Shown one piece after another: positions 6,461 to 13,329 of a stretch of 28,301 nt of DNA (position 1 is its first letter; each line of letters begins with the position of its first letter). The stretch spans positions 1 to 28,301 of the IMG/VR virus record IMGVR_UViG_3300005664_000056; one strand, 5' to 3'. The stretch comes from a virus. The notes beneath the pieces are model-generated. The model worked only from the letters and a program-made list of their open reading frames with translations. It was not told the origin of the DNA and did not search any database. Position numbers and translations under genes: made by a program.

Positions 6461-7801
6461 TCATGAGACGGTGATCGTCTTATCCTTCGGGATAACGATG
6501 GTTACTTCCGATGGGAGGCAGCCATTCAGCTTGAAGACGGGCCCCGAGACCCGCCCTTGAGGGTCGATGAATTTAGCTCCGGCATACATCTGAATCGTGT
6601 TGGTGACGGTGACCGTGCCATTTCCTCTGGAGAGGTCGAATGTCGATCCAAGAAGCTTCAGTGTGGTGTAAGTCGTTACGCCGTTGGGATAGTGAGTCCC
6701 TCCGTAGATATTTGCTGTCGTCACAGTGCCGGACTTGTGGGTCCAGGACCCGCCGTTCTGATTTGCGGTTGTTATGGCTGAGTTTGTCTCTTGGGTTCCC
6801 CCGTTCAAGGTTACTGTCGTCAGAGTGCAGCCACTGCCGCAGATTGTGGACGCGGCGGATTGTGGCCCGTCACCCGTTATCAGCGTTGCAACTGTCGCAG
6901 TTTCTCCGCCGAAGAAACCAATCCCAATATCACCAGCGAGGTTCCTGACGGTATTTGAGGCGTGGCTCCCCTTGAACAATACACATGGGACTCCCTGCTC
7001 AATACGGCTCCCCTTGCCGAAGATGTTCAAGGCCACTTGGCCGGCACCAGCATCCCACTTAAAGCGACCGCTCCCAGGACCATCGCCCACCTCCAGGTTG
7101 GCAGTGGTGGTCACTGAGTTATCGTCAGTCGTGAAGTAGGTGGTGCGGTATTCTTTGTACGGCTTGGCAGAGTTGTCAGTGTTGTACTCGGCAAGACCGA
7201 CGTTCCCTGTGTAGGACTTGTACTTCGTGATCGTGGCGAACTGACAGGTGGTGGACCCCGAGGCGTAGGTGTTCAGCCCCCACCGCACATCAAAGCTGCC
7301 GGTGTCGAAGATAAGGACGTCGTTGTCGGCCAACTGGGTATTGCTATCCAGGTTATCCACCTGATCGAGGTGGTACTGGCTGGTGGGGACCGTGATGGAT
7401 GAGATAGCCGCCGTACCCGTACTGGTCGTGCCGTCCCCAGTTACTGTGATCGTGAATGGCTTGCCGGCCAAAGCACCTGAACCATTGGCCGTCAGGTCCA
7501 CTTGGCTGGCCGTGCTGTTAGTGGCTGTGAACTCTGAGAACTGTGGAATAAGGGCGGCACCACCATCCGCCACAGGGATGGTGCATGATGCCGTGGTGTC
7601 CGTGAAAGTCGTTCCCGTCAGAGCCTGGAAGATCGTGGTGGCCACCTGGGCCGTCGTAACCAAGGTTCCAATCGTCAGGATGAAATCGACGTTGTTGACC
7701 GTAAGCGTGTAGGTATCACCAGCCGTCCACGTATTAGCTACGGTGATGCGACTGACCTGTTTGCGGTTCAAACTGGCCCCGGTGTAACGGGAGGTAGTCA
7801 T
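6461..7801 (-). CDS. beta-repeat fibre-like structural protein
   Basis: A 446-residue protein rich in Thr, Ser, Gly and Asn with short beta repeats. The first 130 residues (ITVANTWTAGDTYTLTVNNVDFILTIG ... ALAGKPFTITVTGDG) form an Ig-like domain seen in phage and cell-surface proteins. The C-terminal half has regular NGGT/YGGT turns (TLNGGTQETNS, NQNGGSWTHKSG, NIYGGTHYPNG) typical of a beta-solenoid fibre. It was probably displayed on the tail or capsid. It starts with its own SD in a GGA-loop hairpin, and the following gene begins four bases after its stop. Confidence 0.65.
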   Translation of the reverse strand: MTTSRYTGASLNRKQVSRITVANTWTAGDTYTLTVNNVDFILTIGTLVTTAQVATTIFQALTGTTFTDTTASCTIPVADGGAALIPQFSEFTATNSTASQVDLTANGSGALAGKPFTITVTGDGTTSTGTAAISSITVPTSQYHLDQVDNLDSNTQLADNDVLIFDTGSFDVRWGLNTYASGSTTCQFATITKYKSYTGNVGLAEYNTDNSAKPYKEYRTTYFTTDDNSVTTTANLEVGDGPGSGRFKWDAGAGQVALNIFGKGSRIEQGVPCVLFKGSHASNTVRNLAGDIGIGFFGGETATVATLITGDGPQSAASTICGSGCTLTTVTLNGGTQETNSAITTANQNGGSWTHKSGTVTTANIYGGTHYPNGVTTYTTLKLLGSTFDLSRGNGTVTVTNTIQMYAGAKFIDPQGRVSGPVFKLNGCLPSEVTIVIPKDKTITVS

Positions 7802-7803
7802 TG

Positions 7804-7817
7804 GTGTTTCCTTACAC
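7804..7817 (-). promoter_or_regulatory. GGA-loop hairpin at RBS of the fibre-like gene
   Basis: Minus strand GTGT-AAGGAA-ACAC: four pairs with the SD in a six-base loop, two bases before the ATG at 7801. The loop contains AAGGA (ANGGA). Confidence 0.5.
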
Positions 7818-7823
7818 GCTTAG

Positions 7824-8537
7824 TTATTTGCTAGTCGGTAGTTCGTTGTACGAGCCAGGCAGAGCCGGGAACTCGTAGTGCCAGGTGGTCCGGAAGAACT
7901 TAATCCCGGTCCCCTGCTGCGTACCACTGGAACGCCGAATCGACCGTCTATGAGTGTACTCGAAGGGGCTGAAGATCGGCGGGGATGGTTGGGGGTACGA
8001 AGAGAACCCTACCGCACTCCCGGTCTGGGAGTAGGTGAGCAAAGACGCCGAAGAGATCGGTTCGATGTAGGCCCCATAGATCGTGTTGGAAGCCACCCAG
8101 ATCGGGCCACCCGTGCCCCGCACCTCCACTGACTCGTCCCAGGAAACCAGGTCATCCTCAGAGGCTGAATAAACGCCCTGGAGGGTAACGCTGAAGGTCC
8201 GTGTCGTGGCCAGTTGCTCGGGGCCACCGGATGGGAACGACTTGTTAACTACCCGGACCCCAGACAGGCACTCTCCCGTATTCCGTAGCTCGTGAGCCAG
8301 AACCCCGCCTACCGTATAGGTGAAGTCCTTGCCGTCCGTGTAAGCGTTGAATACTTCATTGGCGTGCTGGACGATGGTGGACGTGTCTGTGTAGATCAGC
8401 TCGCCCGAGATCTGCATGGTGCGGGTCTGGGTCAGGCTACGGTTACGCGGCGAGTACCGAGTGCGGTAATCGACCATCACGAGGTTGACCTCGTTGTCGG
8501 CATGAGCATACCCGCCATAGACCGCCACGGATGCCAT
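7824..8537 (-). CDS. tail protein, distal-tail-like
   Basis: A 237-residue beta-rich protein. The N-terminal MASVAVYGGYAHADNEVNLVMVDY and the later RTFSVTLQGVYSASEDDLVSWDESVEV look like a tail-associated beta-sandwich. The C-terminal third is Ser/Pro-rich (SSYPQPSPPIFSPF) and ends in RTTWHYEFPALP. The start overlaps the stop of the acidic gene before it (TAATG). Its position between the tail tube and the hub suits a distal tail or tail-completion protein. No definite family is recognised. Confidence 0.6.
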   Translation of the reverse strand: MASVAVYGGYAHADNEVNLVMVDYRTRYSPRNRSLTQTRTMQISGELIYTDTSTIVQHANEVFNAYTDGKDFTYTVGGVLAHELRNTGECLSGVRVVNKSFPSGGPEQLATTRTFSVTLQGVYSASEDDLVSWDESVEVRGTGGPIWVASNTIYGAYIEPISSASLLTYSQTGSAVGFSSYPQPSPPIFSPFEYTHRRSIRRSSGTQQGTGIKFFRTTWHYEFPALPGSYNELPTSK

Positions 8538-9214
8538 TAGAGCCTCTCGATTTCTAGGCGACGTTGCAGGTCACTGAGAGCACGGGCGTGATCCTTCAGG
8601 AAGTCGAACTGGGCCGTGTGTAGCTGGGTATTGGCTTCAGCGAATTGGTGCAGGCCATCTTCACCACCACCCGCATCAGAGCCACCATCTCCACCACTAA
8701 ACCCACCATCCGCTCCACCTGCCGCATTAAAGGCCTCGACCTGATTCCCAAAGGCCTCGATTCCACCATCGTCCTCACCGAGTCCCTCTAAGTCCGGTGC
8801 TGCTTCCTCCGTATGCGTTTCCGTAACGGGAATGTCCTCGGGAGGCACATCCTCGGAGAAGCCAACTGAATCGTCAGGACCTGCCTGCTCAGGCTCAAAG
8901 GGAATGTCAGGTTGAGAGCCGCCATCAGCCGGGGTCGTAGTATCAAGTTTAGGATCACCTCCCTCAGACCCAACCGGCTGTGGCGGCTCATCGGAATCGT
9001 CTGACTCCTTCGCTAGCTTACCTAGAGTGCTGACTGTGTTATCGAGATCACTAAGATCTTGTCCTTCATCATCGCCCTCAGGGAGCCCTTCCTCGGCGTC
9101 AGGTTGACCCGGGGCTTTCTCTTCAACAGGACCATTCGGACCCCATTCCGCAGCCTTATCGTAACCAGCGTCACTGTCTGGCCCCTTTGTCGGAATGTCA
9201 TCTTCTTGGTCCAT
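8537..9214 (-). CDS. strongly acidic disordered protein with C-terminal helix
   Basis: A 225-residue protein of which the first 185 or so are Asp/Glu/Gly/Pro-rich and almost certainly disordered (DDEGQDLSDLD, GGEDG...). The last 40 residues (QFAEANTQLHTAQFDFLKDHARALSDLQRRLEIERL) are predicted helical or coiled-coil. Acidic disordered proteins in this position, after the tail tube, can be assembly chaperones or tube-lumen proteins. A tape-measure protein would normally lie here. It starts four bases after the tube gene's stop without an SD, so translation is probably by reinitiation. The function is inferred from position only. Confidence 0.7.
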   Translation of the reverse strand: MDQEDDIPTKGPDSDAGYDKAAEWGPNGPVEEKAPGQPDAEEGLPEGDDEGQDLSDLDNTVSTLGKLAKESDDSDEPPQPVGSEGGDPKLDTTTPADGGSQPDIPFEPEQAGPDDSVGFSEDVPPEDIPVTETHTEEAAPDLEGLGEDDGGIEAFGNQVEAFNAAGGADGGFSGGDGGSDAGGGEDGLHQFAEANTQLHTAQFDFLKDHARALSDLQRRLEIERL

Positions 9215-9217
9215 GAT

Positions 9218-10165
9218 TTATGCCGGATTTGAGTCAATCGTGAGCTCAAGCTCCCTCGTGGAGCCTGTCATGCGGGAGACGTAGTTGCTAACCAGGTCGA
9301 TCTCTTCCTTGCCGGAGACCACGGGGCTCTGGTTCACTAACTGAAGGACCCCGAACGTCCAGGCAATGCTGACATTGCCATTAGTCGCGGTGATCACGTT
9401 GTTGCTCGTAGGAGACGAGGACAGGGCCACCGCATCTAGGGCAGCCGTAGCTGAGTCGTACGGATGTCGGGTCTGGAGGCTGACCTTGCGGTGCATCGGA
9501 TACAGGATCGACGGCTCCACGCTGTTCACATACCGAGGACGCACATAGTTGTCGAGCACAATCGTGAACTGCTTAGTCTCGTACGCAGTATTAGAGATCT
9601 TGATAGCAGACGCCGTGTCTTCGAACACCATCGGGTAGAAGCTGCCGTCGGCCAGGGAGATGCTGGCTGTGGGTCCCGATGGGTTCTTCTGGTAGGCCAG
9701 AGCAATGATCGAGAGCTGGAGGATCAAGAAGTTCGGGGGGCCACCGGGGCCATTCTGCGTGCCACGGACCACTGCCTTCGTCACATAGCAGGAGCTGAAC
9801 TCGAACGTCGCCGTTACCTTGTCAATCAGAATTGCGAACGGCAGGAGAGCGTTTCCGTTGGTGGCGAAGCTGTACGTAGTAGAGACGGCCGTCTTACCCA
9901 TGAAGTAAGGGGCCCAGGTAGCCATCTCAGCCGGACTGACGCCGAACGTGATGGTGCCTGAGTAGACGCTCGGTCCTTTACGGGCCCGCTCACCGTGCTC
10001 TGACCGGTCCCCTGTGATGACCATTGGGTGGACGACCGAGCCGATGTACTGCATCGACTCCCGGTAGAACGGGTACGAGATGATCGTGCCGGTTGTCCAG
10101 TTAGGGACGCCAGCCCCATCTTTCAGATACAGCCTAGCTTTGGCTCCTTGAGCTTCCGATGCCAT
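9218..10165 (-). CDS. major tail tube protein
   Basis: A 315-residue protein with the architecture of siphovirus/myovirus tail tube proteins: an N-terminal strand (ARLYLKDGAG), a loop with ...RARKGPSVYSGTITFGVSPAEMATWAPYFMGK (about residues 60-95), where the 'G.v.G.i.f..sP.e....l...mG' pattern is typical, then paired beta strands with ATFEFSSCYVTKAVVRG. The C-terminal half repeats beta elements. The ATG at 10165 is preferred over an upstream TTG at 10177 because GGAG lies six bases before it and the start is presented in a hairpin. Presence of this gene implies a tail with a tube. Confidence 0.7.
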   Translation of the reverse strand: MASEAQGAKARLYLKDGAGVPNWTTGTIISYPFYRESMQYIGSVVHPMVITGDRSEHGERARKGPSVYSGTITFGVSPAEMATWAPYFMGKTAVSTTYSFATNGNALLPFAILIDKVTATFEFSSCYVTKAVVRGTQNGPGGPPNFLILQLSIIALAYQKNPSGPTASISLADGSFYPMVFEDTASAIKISNTAYETKQFTIVLDNYVRPRYVNSVEPSILYPMHRKVSLQTRHPYDSATAALDAVALSSSPTSNNVITATNGNVSIAWTFGVLQLVNQSPVVSGKEEIDLVSNYVSRMTGSTRELELTIDSNPA

Positions 10166-10172
10166 CCATGGC
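10161..10172 (-). promoter_or_regulatory. GGA-loop hairpin containing the tail tube start codon
   Basis: Minus strand GCCA-TGGA-TGGC: four pairs, and the loop A is the first base of the ATG at 10165. The ATGGATG string resembles the ANGGAUG core of CsrA sites. A separate GGAG lies just upstream as the likely SD. Confidence 0.4.
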
Positions 10173-10181
10173 TCCAATCAT

Positions 10182-10655
10182 TTAATAACTCGTGGGTAGC
10201 TCGCGAACCCAGCTTACCACAACCAATTGTCGGATGATGTAATTCGGCCACTTGTTGGGGTTGGTCAGGGTCTTGCCGGGCATCACGATGCAGACGTGCT
10301 CCTTGGGAGCCGTGGCGTCTCCAATCGTCACCAGGACCCGCTGGTCAGCGAACCGCCTCCGGATCAGCTCGTACCACTGCATGACCTTATCGTCTGACAG
10401 GATCGAGTCATAGGACCGCATCTTCGCCAGCACGATTCCCACAATGTAACCAATGTCTGAGGTCCCTACGGTGCCGTCGTCGTACTGCTCTCCCATGTCG
10501 ATAATGGAGGCCCCACGATACGGATCTCCCGTCGGAGACAGCCAGTCCTCACGGATCGCTACCTCCGAGTCCACCAGCCCTTCCGGCTGAAGGTCCTTCA
10601 CGATGGCTTCGATGGCCACCATGATCTGACCTTTATGGGAGATGTAGCTAGCCAT
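10182..10655 (-). CDS. head-tail joining / tail terminator-like protein
   Basis: A 157-residue protein between the connector-like gene and the tail tube gene, the usual place for a neck or tail-terminator protein. It has an N-terminal helix (IMVAIEAIVKDLQPEGL), a central strand-helix (SDIGYIVGIVLAKMRSYDSIL) and a C-terminal beta part with HVCIVMPGK and YIIRQLVVVSWVREL, which fits the small alpha/beta fold of tail terminators. Its start overlaps the upstream TAA (TAATG). The assignment relies on size, order and predicted fold; no signature is diagnostic. Confidence 0.55.
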   Translation of the reverse strand: MASYISHKGQIMVAIEAIVKDLQPEGLVDSEVAIREDWLSPTGDPYRGASIIDMGEQYDDGTVGTSDIGYIVGIVLAKMRSYDSILSDDKVMQWYELIRRRFADQRVLVTIGDATAPKEHVCIVMPGKTLTNPNKWPNYIIRQLVVVSWVRELPTSY

Positions 10656-11851
10656 TAGGGCTGCGTCCCTCCGGTGGTCAGGTCCGCACTGGCGGCGATA
10701 CCTGCCAGGTTGTTCGGTTGGTAGGCCCGACCACCACGGTCTTCCGAGCGTTGATCAGCAGCCATAGCAAAGATCAGAGCCCGTTCATAACGAGCCTCTC
10801 TCTGCTCCTGGCCCTTCCGGTCTTGGGAAGCGAACTTCGCCTCACAGCACCGCAGAAAGGCACTCCGCATGGCACCCGGCTCAATGTCGATCCGAGAGCT
10901 GATACGGTAGCCCGAGCCAGATAGCGTGGTATCCGCGTCCTGCTCTAAGGTCAGAGACGTCGTAGATTCCACACTCCGAATCACCCGCTGCATGGTGTAA
11001 GGATTCACTCGGTTCTTGTCGATCTCCCCTTGGAGTGAGGTCGGGATGGACGTATCCCCGGTCTTCGTGAACCGCATCACGGCTCCCACCATATCCGAGG
11101 TGAAGCTCGTACTGGTGCCCGTGACGGTCGCAGACCCTGAGGTCGTAGCCACCGTTCCCACCGAGTACTCCAGCACCTTCAATGGCAGGGGCCAGCAGAG
11201 GGCATGGTACTGGTAAGTGCGGGCCGAGCTAGGAGACGGGGCAAAGTGGATAGCCATAGCACCCGCATACAGGTCACTGCGGTAGGCCGCATACATCAGA
11301 GGCTGGGCCGTGTTCCGCATGATCCGCTGCTCATGGAGGATATCCGAGGGCTCCACGCATTGCAGGAGCCGCCCAGGAGCGTTGAGGTCATGCACGTACA
11401 GAACCTCCCGGATGGTATCGGGAAGCTCGTACGTGTCGCGGGTGATGGTGTAGCTGGTACCGGAGGCGATATCAGCCGTTGGGCAGTCACCATCCCTGAG
11501 AATCACGACGGTGCTAGAGGTCCGGCTTTCAATGCTGTACCGGGCACCGGCAATGTATAGGGCGTACTTCGTCACATCCGATGGCCACGTCGAGCTAGTC
11601 AGCGTGAGCGTACGAGACGACGACGTGTAGGCAATCGTCCCCGATGTCTGGCTGGCTACCGTGGCAAACGAGAACGTGCGGTAGTAGTACCGCCAGCTTC
11701 GGCGTACCGGGATCTCCGAATACGCCTCCAAGACAGCATCCCACGCCAACCTGCGGCTCCGGGGTGAATAGTCCCCGGCCACAACTTGATCGAGGGTGTA
11801 GTCGATGGCGTCCCATACGGTTAGGTATGGGGTATTGCTAGTTAGGCTCAT
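10655..11851 (-). CDS. head-tail connector (adaptor) with inserted Ig-like domain
   Basis: A 398-residue protein. The N-terminus (TVWDAIDYTLDQVV...RRLAWDAVLEAYSEIPVRRSWRYYYRTF) is helical as in gp6/tubular-A-type adaptors that dock on the portal. It is followed by Ser/Thr-rich beta segments. A second Ser/Thr/Gly-rich beta insertion near 230-260 (VATTSGSATVTGTSTSFTSDMVG) is a common phage surface module. The C-terminus is helical again (MRSAFLRCCEAKFASQDRKGQEQREARYERALIFAMAAD). It has an SD in a GGA-loop hairpin. The connector role is inferred from helix pattern and gene order. Confidence 0.6.
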   Translation of the reverse strand: MSLTSNTPYLTVWDAIDYTLDQVVAGDYSPRSRRLAWDAVLEAYSEIPVRRSWRYYYRTFSFATVASQTSGTIAYTSSSRTLTLTSSTWPSDVTKYALYIAGARYSIESRTSSTVVILRDGDCPTADIASGTSYTITRDTYELPDTIREVLYVHDLNAPGRLLQCVEPSDILHEQRIMRNTAQPLMYAAYRSDLYAGAMAIHFAPSPSSARTYQYHALCWPLPLKVLEYSVGTVATTSGSATVTGTSTSFTSDMVGAVMRFTKTGDTSIPTSLQGEIDKNRVNPYTMQRVIRSVESTTSLTLEQDADTTLSGSGYRISSRIDIEPGAMRSAFLRCCEAKFASQDRKGQEQREARYERALIFAMAADQRSEDRGGRAYQPNNLAGIAASADLTTGGTQP

Positions 11852-11855
11852 GGAG

Positions 11856-11871
11856 GCTCCTTCCTTAGAGC
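11856..11871 (-). promoter_or_regulatory. GGA-loop hairpin at RBS of the connector gene
   Basis: Minus strand GCTCT-AAGGAA-GGAGC: four Watson-Crick pairs plus one G-U, loop AAGGAA (ANGGA). It lies four bases before the ATG at 11851. Confidence 0.45.
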
Positions 11872-11881
11872 GACTCCATTA

Positions 11882-12550
11882 TTAGGTCAGGACGGGGTGA
11901 CCATGCAGGCGGAAGATGAACTGGCCAGCCGTGTAAGCCGCAGCCGTGTCACCCGTGCCTGCGGTGAGGTAGAAGTAGTGATCAGCGGTAAGGCTTTGGA
12001 CCAAATTCTGGACCACAACACCTGCTACCGCATCGCCATTGTTAACACCGTAAGTCGTGCCACCGGCACCGTCATAGGCCAGTGACCCCGACGAATTGAC
12101 CACGATGTTCACGTCATTGTCACCACCGGTCGGGGTCTCTACGCAGATCTGCTCGATCTTGAAGATCACACCGTTCGTAGCAACCACGTTGCGACCAATG
12201 TAGGCATTGCCGCCCGCCGACAGGCCAATGACGTCATTGGCGGTAGCCACGCTCGCCAAGCCTTGGAGATCGACTTTAATCTCAGTGATGATAATACCGT
12301 TCTCGGTGTAGCGGTACGTGGCTGGGGCCACGCCCGTACCAATCGCACCGGCACCGTGTTCGGCGGTCACCGCCACGCCAGTTCGGCCAACTACACCGGT
12401 CATGAACTTACTAGCGTTCAGGGTCACGGCTTTCGACGCCTCGGCAGTTCCGAGAGTAGCCACGTTGTAGATGTTGAGGAACTCGGTCGCGGCCCCTTGA
12501 TTAGCAAGACCTTTAGCGAGGTGGCTGGTGAAATTACGAGAGAACGACAT
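11882..12550 (-). CDS. capsid-associated / decoration-like structural protein
   Basis: A 222-residue protein, Gly/Ala/Val/Thr-rich and mostly beta. The N-terminus (MSFSRNFTSHLAKGLANQGAATEFLNIYNVATLG) precedes several strand-turn repeats, and the C-terminus has the block LTADHYFYLTAGTGDTAAAYTAGQFIFRLHGHP. The composition is that of a virion surface or decoration protein. The ATG at 12550 is chosen because the SD and hairpin lie directly before it; the frame opens further upstream at 12586 without such a signal. It lies between the basic 12592-13329 gene and the connector. The exact role is unknown. Confidence 0.65.
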   Translation of the reverse strand: MSFSRNFTSHLAKGLANQGAATEFLNIYNVATLGTAEASKAVTLNASKFMTGVVGRTGVAVTAEHGAGAIGTGVAPATYRYTENGIIITEIKVDLQGLASVATANDVIGLSAGGNAYIGRNVVATNGVIFKIEQICVETPTGGDNDVNIVVNSSGSLAYDGAGGTTYGVNNGDAVAGVVVQNLVQSLTADHYFYLTAGTGDTAAAYTAGQFIFRLHGHPVLT

Positions 12551-12554
12551 GGGT

Positions 12555-12568
12555 CGGAATCCTTTCCG
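12555..12568 (-). promoter_or_regulatory. perfect GGA-loop hairpin at RBS of the 12550 gene
   Basis: Minus strand CGGAA-AGGA-TTCCG: a perfect five-pair stem with AGGA in a four-base loop, four bases before the ATG. The AAGGA core matches ANGGA. Confidence 0.6.
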
Positions 12569-12591
12569 GTGGTGACAGCAGCCCAAGCCGC

Positions 12592-13329
12592 TTAAACAGG
12601 CGACTTAACCTTGGCTGGCTTTGTCTTGCTGGGACCGTGCTTCGCCAAAACCATAGCTCGTAGCTCTGACTTTGACTTAGACTTCAGCTCCGGATTGGAT
12701 CGTACCATATCCACGGCCTTACGCCTAACCAGATCCGCTCCCATGGGGGTGCAGTTCTCGTCAGCTAATTCATCCCGTTCAGGCTCTCGGTGGTTGGTAC
12801 TGACCGCCCCATCGCAGGCCCAGCCCCGCTTCTCACAGAGATTCTTGATATAACTCCGGGCACCACCAAATGGCACTACCGCCTCGGGGTCCCCTACGAA
12901 CCGGGCCAGCTCGGGCATGTACTCGTCATTGGGTTTCAGGTTCACCCCTCGCTTGGCGAGCTGCTGCTTGACGTTGTTGATGTAGGTGTTGTTCTTTTTG
13001 CTACTGGGGTCTCCGAAGACTTCGTGCCAGGGCTTTCTTCCGGCCCAGAAGGTGTCGGTGGTTTGGAGTCCGGGAGGGGCTTGAAGACATAACATCGTCG
13101 CCCATCTATCACCACACTTCTTATCCTCCCTGCGGATTCGCACATAGATCGCCCCTCTCGTGACGTGGCCACCGCACTCCACGACTAGCTCCCCGCAGCG
13201 TGCCAGAACATCCGAGCTGACATTGGGGAACTCCTTGAGGATCTCCTCGGGCATTGGCGGGTACACCACCAAGTCCACATAGGGTCGCCAGTCTTCGTTG
13301 TCTTTGAGCCAGACATCTATCCGTTTCAT
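12592..13329 (-). CDS. hypothetical protein with basic C-terminus, downstream of portal
   Basis: A 245-residue protein. The N-terminal 110 residues are mixed alpha/beta (MKRIDVWLKDNEDWRPYVDLVVYPPMPEEIL...) with several cysteines. The C-terminal 50 residues are Lys-rich (KSKSKSELRAMVLAKHGPSKTKPAKVKSPV) and probably bind nucleic acid or the capsid interior. Its start overlaps the portal stop (ATGA), so it is translated together with the portal. It is not a family I recognise. Capsid or connector association is inferred from position. Confidence 0.65.
   Translation of the reverse strand: MKRIDVWLKDNEDWRPYVDLVVYPPMPEEILKEFPNVSSDVLARCGELVVECGGHVTRGAIYVRIRREDKKCGDRWATMLCLQAPPGLQTTDTFWAGRKPWHEVFGDPSSKKNNTYINNVKQQLAKRGVNLKPNDEYMPELARFVGDPEAVVPFGGARSYIKNLCEKRGWACDGAVSTNHREPERDELADENCTPMGADLVRRKAVDMVRSNPELKSKSKSELRAMVLAKHGPSKTKPAKVKSPV

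Noticed and set aside
10163-10177. TTG at 10177 as the tail tube start
   Set aside because: The ATG at 10165 has GGAG at normal spacing and lies in a hairpin like the portal start.
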